Assembly: GCA_050943475.1 (NCBI GenBank)
Contig: JBMNPF010000002.1
Location: forward strand, 1 to 64,000
Length of the DNA: 64,000 bases
Source: Metaruminococcus_A sp050943475
GTDB lineage: Bacteria > Bacillota > Clostridia > Oscillospirales > Ruminococcaceae
Direction of reading: 5' to 3'
Position numbers and translations under genes: made by a program. Below the pieces are notes generated by a model that was given only the letters and a program-made list of their open reading frames with translations, had not been told where the DNA came from and did not search any database. Shown piece after piece: positions 34,620 to 43,236 of this stretch (positions are counted from its first letter, which is position 1; each line of letters starts with the position of its first letter).

Positions 34620-35663
34620 ATGAAAACCAGCAATCCCCTTTACGGGTTTGAAATTGACCCGGAAAAAATAACCTATGTTGGAGAAGGGCTCCAGCGCCCG
34701 GAATGTATCCTCGCGGAGCGGGACGGCAGCCTCTGGGCGGCGGACTCCCGCGGCGGCGTTATGCACATCCATCCGGACGGCAAGCAGGATATTATTACCC
34801 AGAAGCGCACCGATGAGGGCGACATCAACAAGGGTGACGTCAACCGCTTTTTTGAGGGCACCCTGCCGAACGGCCTTGCGTTTGCCCGCAATGGCGATAT
34901 TCTCATTTCCAACTTCGGCACCGACTGCCTTGAAATTATGGATCGCCGCACCGGCGACACCAAGGTTCTTTTTGATACCGTAGACGGCAGCCCCATCGGC
35001 AAAGTCAACTTTGTCCTGCGGGATTCCAAAGACCGCATGTGGATTACCGTTACCACCAGGCTCAAAAGCTGGCTTCCGGCGCTTGTGCCGGATCTGGACG
35101 ACGGTTACATCATCCGCTACGATCACCGCGGCGCGCACATTGTCGCCGATCACCTCCACTTCACCAATGAAGTCCGCTTCGATGCAAAAGAGGAGTACCT
35201 CTATGCGGTTGAGACCACCGGCGTCAACGGCGGCCACATTCTCCGCTGGCGCGTCGATGAAAACGGCGATCTCCATGACCGCCAGACCTACAGCCCGAAC
35301 CAGATGGGTACCGGCGCTTTCCCGGACGGCATTGCCTTTGACGAATACGGCAACCTCTGGGGCACCATGGTTTACTCGGATAAAATTTGGGTCATCGACC
35401 CGGACGGCGATTATAAAATCCTCTACGATGGCGGCGACCCTGCAAAGGTCAAAGCCCTTGACGACGCGTTTTATGAGAGCCGTGTCACCAATGAAATTCT
35501 GTTTGCAACCGGCCAGGGCATTGCTCCGTGGATTGCAAGTGTCTGCTTCGGCGGCCCGGAGCGCGACACCGTCTATGTCGGCTCCTTGCGTGCCACCAAT
35601 ATCCCATCCTTTAAGGTTCCGGTTAAGGGCCTCCCGATGGTGCATTGGTACGATAAATATTAA
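34620..35663 (+). CDS. SMP-30/gluconolactonase/LRE-like beta-propeller hydrolase
   Basis: The 347-residue protein looks like a six-bladed beta-propeller of the SMP-30/gluconolactonase family: repeated blade motifs such as RPECILAERDGSLWAADSRG, PNGLAFARNGDILISNFG and FPDGIAFDEYGNLWGTM. Family members hydrolyse sugar lactones with a bound metal. GGAGG precedes the ATG. It is followed, after a terminator, by a GH39 glycosidase gene, suggesting a role in sugar or glycoside breakdown, but the substrate cannot be named. Its codons are unusually C-ending, in keeping with strong expression. Confidence 0.8.
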   Translation: MKTSNPLYGFEIDPEKITYVGEGLQRPECILAERDGSLWAADSRGGVMHIHPDGKQDIITQKRTDEGDINKGDVNRFFEGTLPNGLAFARNGDILISNFGTDCLEIMDRRTGDTKVLFDTVDGSPIGKVNFVLRDSKDRMWITVTTRLKSWLPALVPDLDDGYIIRYDHRGAHIVADHLHFTNEVRFDAKEEYLYAVETTGVNGGHILRWRVDENGDLHDRQTYSPNQMGTGAFPDGIAFDEYGNLWGTMVYSDKIWVIDPDGDYKILYDGGDPAKVKALDDAFYESRVTNEILFATGQGIAPWIASVCFGGPERDTVYVGSLRATNIPSFKVPVKGLPMVHWYDKY

Positions 35664-35680
35664 GCGGTTGTCTGTCTTTG

Positions 35681-35712
35681 AATACCCGAACGTCTCTGTT
35701 CGGGTATTTTAT
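35681..35712 (+). terminator. Terminator after the SMP-30-like gene
   Basis: An 11-bp stem (AATACCCGAAC) with a 6-nt loop, followed by TTTATT. Confidence 0.82.
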
Positions 35713-35803
35713 TGCCGGAAAAAGGGGATAGGCTGCTGCCCATTTTCTCCTTTTTACAGCGAAATTTTTCAAACAAGTCCATCATCATGTTAGGAGCAAA
35801 TTT

Positions 35804-37453
35804 ATGAACGAATCGGTAAAAATTACGGTCGACGCAGGCAAATCCTGCGGCAAACTGGAACATCTTTGGCGTTACATCGGCTACGATGAATGCAACTACA
35901 CCTACATCCCGGAAGGCGCCGCGCAGCTCAAAAAATTCGGCGACCTGCCGGATGCCCCGTACCATGTCCGCACCCATTTTGTCTTCTGCACCGGCAACTG
36001 CCACGGCAGCTACAAATTTGGTTCCACCAACGTCTATACCGAGGATGCAGACGGCAACCCCATCTACAACTACGAAATTTTTGATATGATCATCAGCGGT
36101 ATCCTTGACAGCGGCAACAAGCCGTTTGTCGAGCTCGGCTTCATGCCGTTTGATTTGGTCGATTTCAATTACCTCCCGCCGGTCAAGTACGAATGGAGCC
36201 GTTACGGCCAGTACAGCGGCGGCGGTTGGGCCTGCCCGCCGAAGGATTACGACAAATGGCACGCCCTCATCCGGAACCTCGCCGCGCATCTTGCGGAGAA
36301 GTATGGCAAAAAGGAAGTGGAGTCCTGGTACTTCGAGCTTTGGAATGAGCCGGATATCAACTACTGGAAAGGGAGCGCGCCGGAGTACTGCAAACTCTAC
36401 GACTACACCGAGAACGCTCTGCACTCCGTCCTGCCGGATGTCCGCCTCGCCGGGCCTGCCACCACCGGCATCCTTGAGGAAAATGGCGATTCCCAGAAGT
36501 TCTTTGAGTTCTTCCTCGCCCACTGCAAAGAGGGCGCAAACTTCTGTACCGGCGAAAAGGGCGCCCGCCTCGATTACATCACTTTCCATGTCAAGGGCGG
36601 CGGTTTTACCTTTGATGCCCACGCCAAAGAGGAAAGCCCTTCGGTCATGAGTCTGGTCAACCAGGTCAAGCGCGGGCTGGGCTGCATCAAAAAATACGGC
36701 TATGAGGACCGTGAGGTTGTCCTTTCCGAAGCCGATCCGGACGGCTGGGCCGCCGGCGGCCGGTTTGACAACGCCAATATGGCCTTCCGCAACACCGAGT
36801 ATTACGCAACCTATGTGGCGTCTGCCTACCATAAAATCATGCTGGTTGCCAAAGAGTACGGCATGGATGTCAAGCCGCTCGCATGGGCTTTCCTGTTCCC
36901 GGGCGAACGCTGCTTTGAAGGCACCCGTACCTTCTCCACCCAGGGCATTGACAAAGCTATTTTCAACATGTTCCGTGTGTTTTCGCTGCTGGGCGAGGAA
37001 CAGCTTGCCCTTGCCAGCGACGCGGCCTTTGATGTAATGGCCTCCAAAGAAACCGGCAAAGCCGCTGAAGTTAACGCTACCGAGGTTTCCGGTTTCGCCG
37101 CCAAAACAGAGGACGGCCGTGTGCAGCTTCTCATCTACAGCCACCATGATGATAAGACCGCGGTGGATTCCAAAGAAGTCGCAGTGACAATTAAAGGTTT
37201 TGGTTCCCGGAAAGCCATCCCCGTCACTTATTACCGCATTGATGCGGAGCACTCCAACGCCCATGCCGAGTGGAACCGGCAGGGGAATCCCTGGTACCCC
37301 ACACTGGAACAGTACTCTGCAATGAAAGAGCGGGAATCCCTTGAAAAGTTCTGCCCGGACTTCACGGTGGATTCGGAAAACGACTCCGTTACCATCGGTC
37401 TCACTGTGCCGGCGCACAGTGTCTCGCTCATCGAGTTTGGTCCCGCCGAATAA
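35804..37453 (+). CDS. Glycoside hydrolase family 39 protein (beta-xylosidase-like)
   Basis: The 549-residue protein has a (beta/alpha)8 barrel with the acid/base Glu in WYFELWNEPDINYW and a candidate nucleophile Glu in VVLSEADPDGW, as in GH39 beta-xylosidases. A beta-sandwich C-terminal domain follows (from about residue 420). No signal peptide is seen, so it acts inside the cell on imported oligosaccharides. TAGGAG precedes the ATG. A terminator separates it from the lactonase gene, so it likely has its own promoter, which is not clear. No transporter is nearby. Confidence 0.85.
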   Translation: MNESVKITVDAGKSCGKLEHLWRYIGYDECNYTYIPEGAAQLKKFGDLPDAPYHVRTHFVFCTGNCHGSYKFGSTNVYTEDADGNPIYNYEIFDMIISGILDSGNKPFVELGFMPFDLVDFNYLPPVKYEWSRYGQYSGGGWACPPKDYDKWHALIRNLAAHLAEKYGKKEVESWYFELWNEPDINYWKGSAPEYCKLYDYTENALHSVLPDVRLAGPATTGILEENGDSQKFFEFFLAHCKEGANFCTGEKGARLDYITFHVKGGGFTFDAHAKEESPSVMSLVNQVKRGLGCIKKYGYEDREVVLSEADPDGWAAGGRFDNANMAFRNTEYYATYVASAYHKIMLVAKEYGMDVKPLAWAFLFPGERCFEGTRTFSTQGIDKAIFNMFRVFSLLGEEQLALASDAAFDVMASKETGKAAEVNATEVSGFAAKTEDGRVQLLIYSHHDDKTAVDSKEVAVTIKGFGSRKAIPVTYYRIDAEHSNAHAEWNRQGNPWYPTLEQYSAMKERESLEKFCPDFTVDSENDSVTIGLTVPAHSVSLIEFGPAE

Positions 37454-37461
37454 ACGCCTTG

Positions 37462-37495
37462 AAACCGCATGGCTCTGCCGTGCGGTTTTTTGTTT
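37462..37495 (+). terminator. Terminator after the GH39 gene
   Basis: A stem of 10 bp plus flanking A-T pairs (37464-37473 with 37477-37486), a TCT loop and TTTTTTGTTTT. Confidence 0.88.
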
Positions 37496-37758
37496 TACAG
37501 AGTCCTGATGCAGCCGCTGTGCCGCTGCATCCGTTCTGTGTACCCAATGTGCATGGCTCTCGTTACCTTATACAATAGTTGCTGCTGCATGTGTGGGCTT
37601 GAGACGTAAATAACGCAGAACAGAGGGACCGGCTTTCTGTGCACCGTCCGTGGTATATGACCTTGTCCGCATGACTTCTTCCGCCGCAAATGCACATTTT
37701 TCAGCCGGTTTTGGAATATGAATGATGACAGAGGAATTACTCCGAAAGAGGTGTCATC
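37496..37758. other. Intergenic stretch with a GC-rich hairpin
   Basis: No gene is seen. An 8-bp perfect stem GATGCAGC/GCTGCATC with a 9-nt loop lies at 37507-37531 without a T-run. AGAGGTG stands before the next start codon at 37759. No confident promoter was found. Confidence 0.45.
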
Positions 37759-38961
37759 ATGAAGATAAAACAACTGCTCGCCACGGTATGCAGCTTTGCG
37801 GTGCTCTGTACCGCGCTGCCTTTTGCCGCCGCATCGGACGGACCGCCTGCGGATACCGCCCAGACCACCTCAGCCGAGGCGGCCGGTAACGGCTTCCCGC
37901 AGCCGTCGGAAACGGTTACCGCACCGTCCTATGTCGTCATGGAAAACTCCACCGGCAGCCTTGCGGCGGAAAAGGACGCCCACAAGCTCCTGCCGCCGGC
38001 TTCGCTTGCTAAAATTATGACCGCCCTGCTGGTTCTGGAGGCGGTGGATGGAGGTAAAATCAAGCTGGATGATATGGTATCTGCTTCAGAAAACGCCTGC
38101 AACATGGGCGGCGTTGAAATTTGGCTCACCCCCGGCGAGCAAATGTCGGTGCAGGATTTGCTCATCGCCATTTTGATTGGATCCGGCAATGACGCCGCAG
38201 TCGCCCTTGCGGAACACGTTTCCGGCAGCGAGGAGGTTTTTGTCGCCCAGATGAACCAGAAAGCCAAACAGCTCGGTATGGACGACACTAATTTTCTGGA
38301 CGCTTCCGGGTATAATACTGCTGCGCAAACCAGTGCCTATGACGTTGCACTCATGTCCCGCGAACTGCTCCGGCACGAACAGGCGTCCGGCTTTGCAACC
38401 ATTTGGATGCATGACCTTCGGGGCGGCGCTACCCAGCTGGTCAACACCAACCGGCTCGCCCGCTTTTTCGATGGATGCACCGGGCTGAAAACCGGTGTCA
38501 GTGAGGAGTCCGGCAACTGCATCAGCGCGAGCGCTACAAAAGGGGAGAAATCCTTCATCGCCGTCGCAATGGGGATTGAAAAGACGGAGGACAGCTTTGA
38601 GGATGCAAAAGCGCTGCTTAATTTTGCTTTTGATAACTTTGCGGTCGCCACTCCAGAGGTTGACCCAGCCCTTATCACCCCGGTACAGGTCACCGGCGGG
38701 GTAAAGTCTGAAACCCAGCCGGAGCTTTCCGGCGGCACCGCCACGCTGATTCCGGCGGGCAAGCAGGACAGCATTACCGTGGAGGCACTTATTGCAGACC
38801 AGGTTGAGGCTCCGGTTAAAGCGGGCCAGCAGCTTGGCGTTGTCAAAATTATGCTGGACGGCAGCGTTTTGGATGAACGGATGGTGCTCGCTACCGAAAA
38901 TATTGAGCCCATGAACTTCTGGAATGCCTTTCTCATTTTAATCCGCCGCATCATTTGCTAA
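37759..38961 (+). CDS. D-alanyl-D-alanine carboxypeptidase (low-mass penicillin-binding protein)
   Basis: It trims the terminal D-Ala of peptidoglycan stem peptides. The 400-residue protein has a signal peptide (LLATVCSFAVLCTALPFAAA), the active-site SxxK as ASLAKIMTAL (Ser82, Lys85), the SxN motif in IGSGNDAAV, the KTG triad in GLKTGVSEESG, then a PBP5 C-terminal beta domain. The end (FWNAFLILIRRIIC) looks like an amphipathic membrane anchor. It is monocistronic. Confidence 0.93.
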   Translation: MKIKQLLATVCSFAVLCTALPFAAASDGPPADTAQTTSAEAAGNGFPQPSETVTAPSYVVMENSTGSLAAEKDAHKLLPPASLAKIMTALLVLEAVDGGKIKLDDMVSASENACNMGGVEIWLTPGEQMSVQDLLIAILIGSGNDAAVALAEHVSGSEEVFVAQMNQKAKQLGMDDTNFLDASGYNTAAQTSAYDVALMSRELLRHEQASGFATIWMHDLRGGATQLVNTNRLARFFDGCTGLKTGVSEESGNCISASATKGEKSFIAVAMGIEKTEDSFEDAKALLNFAFDNFAVATPEVDPALITPVQVTGGVKSETQPELSGGTATLIPAGKQDSITVEALIADQVEAPVKAGQQLGVVKIMLDGSVLDERMVLATENIEPMNFWNAFLILIRRIIC

Positions 38962-39043
38962 GCACAAAGCCCGGCGTTGTGCACATTTGACGGAACAGCG
39001 CGTGGATAAAGCGTGAATAATTTGCGAATTTCACAAAAATGCC

Positions 39044-39072
39044 TTGAATTTCAGGCCGCTTTAGTGTAAAAT
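39044..39072 (+). promoter_or_regulatory. Promoter of pgi
   Basis: TTGAAT (39044-39049), a 17-bp spacer and TAAAAT (39067-39072). Confidence 0.75.
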
Positions 39073-39125
39073 AAACACATAGAAATTCAGCGGAATTTCA
39101 AAAGATTTGTTTTGGAGGGTTTGCG

Positions 39126-40460
39126 ATGTCCGTCAGATTCAGCGATAAGCATCTCCGCGGTTTTGTATCCGAACATGAATTTGCAGCAATGGAGCCGCAG
39201 CTCAAAGCGGCGCACCAGCTTCTGCATGAAAAAAGCGGTCCCGGAAATGACTTCTTGGGGTGGCTTGAACTCCCCAAAAATTATGACAGGGAAGAGTTTT
39301 CCCGCATCCAGAAAGCGGCCAAAAAAATTCAGGGCGACAGCGACGTTTTAATTGTCATCGGCATCGGCGGTTCCTACCTCGGTGCACGCGCCGCCATTGA
39401 GTGTCTAAAGTCCCCGCTCTACAACAACCTGAAAAAAGATACCCCGGAAATCTACTTTGCGGGCAACAACATCAGTCCGACCTATCTGAACGAGATTCTC
39501 TCCCTCTGTGAGGGCAAAGAAATTTCGGTCAATGTTATTTCCAAATCCGGTACCACCACTGAGCCTGCGCTTGCGTTCCGCGTATTCCGCGATCTGATGG
39601 AAAAACGCTACGGCAAGGAAGGGGCAAAGGGCCGCATTTACTGCACGACCGACAAAGCCCGCGGCACCTTGAAGGAACTTGCGGATAAAGAAGGCTATGA
39701 GACCTTTGTCATTCCGGACGATGTGGGTGGGCGCTATTCCGTCCTCACCGCTGTCGGCTTGCTGCCGATTGCCGTCGCCGGCTGTGACATTGAACAGATG
39801 ATGAACGGCGCCGCCGCCGCAATGGAGGCGTTTGCCTCCGGCGACTGTGACAACGACTGTTACCGTTACGCCGCTGCGCGTAATATCCTTTACCGCAAAG
39901 GCAAAGCGATTGAACTCCTCGTCAGTTACGAACCCAATTTTGTTATGATGGCCGAATGGTTCAAACAACTCTTTGGCGAAAGCGAGGGGAAAGATCAGAA
40001 AGGTTTGTATCCTTCCGCCGTTACTTTCTCCACCGACCTTCACTCGATGGGCCAGTTCATTCAGGACGGTTCCCGCGTGATGTTTGAGACGGTGGTCTCG
40101 GTTGAAAAACCGCAGCAGGATCTTTTCATTGAGGAGGAGCCCAACAATTTTGACGGCCTCAACTTCCTCTCCAACCAGAATATGTCGGTGGTCAACCGCA
40201 AGGCGTTTGAAGGCACCGTCATTGCCCATACCGAGGGCGGTGTGCCGAATATCGTTCTTGAGCTCCCGGAGCTCAACGAGTATGAGTTCGGGTACCTTGT
40301 GTACTTCTTTGAAAAAGCCTGTGCCATCTCCGGCTACCTGCTCGGCGTTAATCCGTTTGACCAGCCGGGCGTGGAAAGCTACAAGAAAAATATGTTCGCG
40401 CTGCTCGGCAAACCCGGTTACGAAGAGCAGAAAGCGGCACTGGAAGAAAAGCTGAAATAG
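39126..40460 (+). CDS. pgi: Glucose-6-phosphate isomerase
   Basis: It interconverts glucose-6-phosphate and fructose-6-phosphate. The 444-residue protein is of the shorter Gram-positive type: IGIGGSYLGARAAIE, ISKSGTTTEPALAFR for the sugar phosphate, DVGGRYSVLTAVGLLP, and the C-terminal PFDQPGVESYKKNMF with the catalytic Lys. TTTGGAGGG precedes the ATG. It supplies the hexose-phosphate node used by the glycogen genes, although they are not adjacent. Confidence 0.96.
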   Translation: MSVRFSDKHLRGFVSEHEFAAMEPQLKAAHQLLHEKSGPGNDFLGWLELPKNYDREEFSRIQKAAKKIQGDSDVLIVIGIGGSYLGARAAIECLKSPLYNNLKKDTPEIYFAGNNISPTYLNEILSLCEGKEISVNVISKSGTTTEPALAFRVFRDLMEKRYGKEGAKGRIYCTTDKARGTLKELADKEGYETFVIPDDVGGRYSVLTAVGLLPIAVAGCDIEQMMNGAAAAMEAFASGDCDNDCYRYAAARNILYRKGKAIELLVSYEPNFVMMAEWFKQLFGESEGKDQKGLYPSAVTFSTDLHSMGQFIQDGSRVMFETVVSVEKPQQDLFIEEEPNNFDGLNFLSNQNMSVVNRKAFEGTVIAHTEGGVPNIVLELPELNEYEFGYLVYFFEKACAISGYLLGVNPFDQPGVESYKKNMFALLGKPGYEEQKAALEEKLK

Positions 40461-40518
40461 GTTCAGCGCCAAATTTGTATTTCTGTGCCGTTTGGCACGA
40501 ATGAAAGGAATGTTATAC

Positions 40519-40926
40519 ATGATCAAACTGATTGTAGGCAAAAAGGGAAGCGGCAAAACCAAAATTTTGATTGACATGGTCAACGCGGCCGCAAAAACAA
40601 CCGACGGCAACATCGTTTGTATCGAAAAGAAACCCAAGCTCACCTATGACCTTGACCACAGTGTGCGTCTTCTTGAGGCAGACAGCTACGGCGTTTCCGG
40701 CTTTGATGCGTTTTATGGTTATGTAGCAGGCCTTTTATCCGGCAACTATGATATTACCGAGGTGTTCGTAGACGGCATCCTGAAAATCTGCGGCCAGGAT
40801 TTGGAGGCTCTCGGCGCTTTCTTTGACAAAATTGAAGCAGTCGCCAAAGAGGCGAACACCAAGCTCGTGTTCACCGTCTCGGCAGATGCTTCTGAGCTTC
40901 CGGAATCGGTCAAGAAGTATATGTAA
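40519..40926 (+). CDS. Small P-loop protein of unknown function
   Basis: The 135-residue protein has a Walker A loop, VGKKGSGKTKILIDMV, at its start and a possible Walker B (ITEVFVDGIL) near residue 85. Little else remains of a standard NTPase, so it may be a minimal nucleotide-binding protein. The ATG at 40519 lies 9 nt behind AAAGGA; earlier in-frame ATGs overlap that site. It follows pgi by 58 bp and is closed by a strong hairpin terminator. Confidence 0.78.
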   Translation: MIKLIVGKKGSGKTKILIDMVNAAAKTTDGNIVCIEKKPKLTYDLDHSVRLLEADSYGVSGFDAFYGYVAGLLSGNYDITEVFVDGILKICGQDLEALGAFFDKIEAVAKEANTKLVFTVSADASELPESVKKYM

Positions 40927-40952
40927 GCCAAATCCAGTTGTTCTAAGGTGTG

Positions 40953-40984
40953 CAGGCCGCCGAACTCCGGCGGCCTGTATTTTC
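40953..40984 (+). terminator. Terminator after the P-loop gene
   Basis: A perfect 10-bp stem (CAGGCCGCCG) with a 5-nt loop, followed by TATTTT. Confidence 0.82.
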
Positions 40985-41028
40985 GCCTGGCCGGGTAGGC
41001 AGTTCCTGTATTATTTTGCGGGAAATGC

Positions 41029-41057
41029 TTGACTTTTCCCAGCCGGGACGATATAAT
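41029..41057 (+). promoter_or_regulatory. Promoter of DUF177-rpmF
   Basis: TTGACT (41029-41034), a 17-bp spacer and TATAAT (41052-41057), 27 bp before the start codon. Confidence 0.85.
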
Positions 41058-41084
41058 AATTCAGTGGTATTACGAGGTGTTATG

Positions 41085-41585
41085 ATGTATTTGGATTTAC
41101 GCCAGCTGTTTGAAGTAGTGGACGAGCATCTCCCGGTGGAATATGACCTGGATTTGTCCGGTTATGAACTCTTCGGCACGCGGCCCTTCATCACCCCGGT
41201 TGCAGTACGCGGTCTGGTGAAAAATGTTGCCGGAATAGTGACACTCGACTGTTCTGTGCAGTTTACGCTCCGTTTGTCCTGTGACCGTTGCCTCAAAGAA
41301 TTCGAGCGCGGTTTTTCAGAGGATTTTCAGCACATCCTTGTAAACCGGCTGGAATCGGACGACGATTTGTACAGCGACTATATCGTCGTGCCAGACATGC
41401 GTTTGAATCTGGATGAACTTTTGGTTGCGGACATCATGCTTGCCATGCCGTCTAAGTTCCTGTGTTCAGAGGATTGCAAAGGCCTGTGCCCCCAGTGTGG
41501 GAAAGATTTAAATCAAGGTGACTGCGGTTGTACCGAACAAACGGGCGACCCGCGGTTCGACGTACTCAAGCAGTTGCTGACATAA
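41085..41585 (+). CDS. DUF177 (YceD-family) protein with C-terminal Cys cluster
   Basis: The 166-residue protein matches DUF177, a family found upstream of rpmF and linked to 23S rRNA or ribosome assembly. It has the conserved LSCDRCLKEFE and a C-terminal four-Cys group (CSEDCKGLCPQCGKDLNQGDC), probably metal-binding. GAGGTG precedes the ATG at 41085. It is cotranscribed with rpmF, 24 bp downstream, the classical arrangement. Confidence 0.9.
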   Translation: MYLDLRQLFEVVDEHLPVEYDLDLSGYELFGTRPFITPVAVRGLVKNVAGIVTLDCSVQFTLRLSCDRCLKEFERGFSEDFQHILVNRLESDDDLYSDYIVVPDMRLNLDELLVADIMLAMPSKFLCSEDCKGLCPQCGKDLNQGDCGCTEQTGDPRFDVLKQLLT

Positions 41586-41609
41586 TTTATTGTTAAGGAG
41601 GTGCTGATC

Positions 41610-41792
41610 GTGGCGGTACCGAAGAGAAAAGTCTCCAAAGCAAGACGTGACAAACGGCGTTCCAGCGTATGGAAGCTCGATGCCCCGGCATTTTCAAAAT
41701 GCACACAGTGCGGTGAACTCAAAGTTCCTCACCGTGTTTGCCCGAATTGCGGCTATTACAAGGGCGTAGAGGTCATCAAAAAAGAAGCGTAA
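41610..41792 (+). CDS. rpmF: Ribosomal protein L32
   Basis: The 60-residue protein begins AVPKRKVSKARRDKRRS and carries the zinc-binding CTQC...CPNC pairs, so it is the zinc (C+) form of L32 in the large ribosomal subunit. The GTG at 41610 follows AAGGAGGTG. Confidence 0.96.
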   Translation: MAVPKRKVSKARRDKRRSSVWKLDAPAFSKCTQCGELKVPHRVCPNCGYYKGVEVIKKEA

Positions 41793-41804
41793 GCCAAGAC
41801 CCAA

Positions 41805-41838
41805 AAGTCTGCTTTTGTTTTTGAAAGCAGGCTTTTTT
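41805..41838 (+). terminator. Terminator after rpmF
   Basis: An 11-bp stem with one G-T pair, an 8-nt loop and a T-run of six. Confidence 0.8.
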
Positions 41839-41902
41839 GCTATCTGCCGGGAAGGGGAAACCCTTCTCGTTTTTTCTGTGTTTTCGTTTTTGGAGGTGGA
41901 TG

Positions 41903-43207
41903 ATGAGCGTATTGATCACAGGCGTGCAGCCGGATTCTCCCTGCGGCCGTGCGGGCGTCTGCCCCGGTTCCAGGCTGCTCTCCATTGGCCGGCACGCCGT
42001 CAATGATGTGCTGGATTACCAGTTTTATTCAATGGAGCCGCATCTCAAACTGTTCCTCGAGCAGCCGGACGGCAAACCCTACGCACTGCGTATCCGCAAA
42101 GGGGAGGACGAAGACCTCGGTTTGGAGTTTGAAACCTACCTTATGTCCAAACAGACTGGCTGCCGCAACAAATGTATTTTCTGTTTCATCGACCAGCTCC
42201 CGAAAGGGATGCGGGACAGCCTTTATTTTAAGGATGACGACGAACGCCTTTCTTTCCTGTTCGGCAACTACATCACCCTCACCAATCTCGATGAAGAACA
42301 CATTGACCGCATCATCAAAATGCGGATTTCTCCCGTCAATATCTCGGTGCACACCACCGACCCGGAGCTGCGCGTCCGTATGATGAAAAATAAGGACGCG
42401 GGAAAGGTACTCCGCTACCTGCCCAAACTCGCGGAAGCAGGTATTTTCATGAATGTCCAGCTTGTGCTCTGTCCCGGCTGGAATGACGGGGAGGCGTTGG
42501 AGCGTTCCATTCGTGAACTTTCCGCCCTGTTTCCGCAGATTCAAAGCGTCGCCTGCGTCCCGGTTGGCCTCACCAAATACCGGGAGGGGCTAGAACCGCT
42601 CCAGCCGTTTGACCGGGAATCCGCCCGTGCAGTTTTGGAGACCATCCACCGCTTTTCAGACGATTTCCTCAAAGAATACGGCGAGCGGATGGTCTATCCG
42701 GCGGATGAATTTTTCCTCATGGCTGGCGTTCCCATCCCGGAGGTCTCTTATTACGGCGAGCTTTCGCAGCTTGAAAACGGTGTTGGCATGTGTGCCCTGC
42801 TCCGGGATGAATTTATGAGCGCCTTGGAGGAACGCGAACCGGACGACCGGTCGCACAGCGTCACAATCGCCACATCGGTGGCAGCTTATGGCTTAATTTG
42901 CGATTTGGTTGACGCGGCCGTAAAAAAATGGCATAATTTACATTGTGAAGTTGTACCTGTTCCAAACCGCTTTTTCGGGGAACGCATCACCGTTGCAGGT
43001 TTGATAACAGGGCAGGATTTCATCGCCGCCCTGCGTGACTGTCCGCTTGGGGAGCGCGTACTCTTCCCGGCGAATATGCTCCGTATGGAACGCGATTTGT
43101 TTTTGGACAATACAACGCCCGCACAGGTGTCTGAAGCGCTTGGGGCTCAGGCTGTCCCGGTGGAAAATGACGGCTATGAGCTGCTCTCCCGCCTGTTGGG
43201 CGAATGA
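41903..43207 (+). CDS. DUF512 protein with PDZ-like N-terminus and radical-SAM Cys motif
   Basis: The 434-residue protein begins with a PDZ-like segment (GVQPDSPCGRAGVCPGSRLLSI). It has a Cys motif resembling the radical SAM signature (CRNKCIFCFIDQLPKGMR), a barrel region (ISVHTTDPELRVRMM) and a C-terminal DUF512 domain. The function is unknown; in many Firmicutes the gene stands just before der, as here (29 bp). GGAGGTGG precedes tandem ATGs, of which the second is chosen. Confidence 0.88.
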   Translation: MSVLITGVQPDSPCGRAGVCPGSRLLSIGRHAVNDVLDYQFYSMEPHLKLFLEQPDGKPYALRIRKGEDEDLGLEFETYLMSKQTGCRNKCIFCFIDQLPKGMRDSLYFKDDDERLSFLFGNYITLTNLDEEHIDRIIKMRISPVNISVHTTDPELRVRMMKNKDAGKVLRYLPKLAEAGIFMNVQLVLCPGWNDGEALERSIRELSALFPQIQSVACVPVGLTKYREGLEPLQPFDRESARAVLETIHRFSDDFLKEYGERMVYPADEFFLMAGVPIPEVSYYGELSQLENGVGMCALLRDEFMSALEEREPDDRSHSVTIATSVAAYGLICDLVDAAVKKWHNLHCEVVPVPNRFFGERITVAGLITGQDFIAALRDCPLGERVLFPANMLRMERDLFLDNTTPAQVSEALGAQAVPVENDGYELLSRLLGE

Positions 43208-43236
43208 TAAAAAAAGAAGTATAAAGGGGTGATGGG

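Noticed and set aside
34429..34623. 64-codon plus-strand frame upstream of the SMP-30-like gene
   Set aside because: It spans the consensus promoter and ends at the next start codon; no ribosome site was found.
35660..37417. Long minus-strand open frame (585 codons) opposite the GH39 gene
   Set aside because: It mirrors the codon bias of the plus-strand glycosidase, has no ribosome site or recognisable domain, and the plus-strand protein has clear catalytic motifs.
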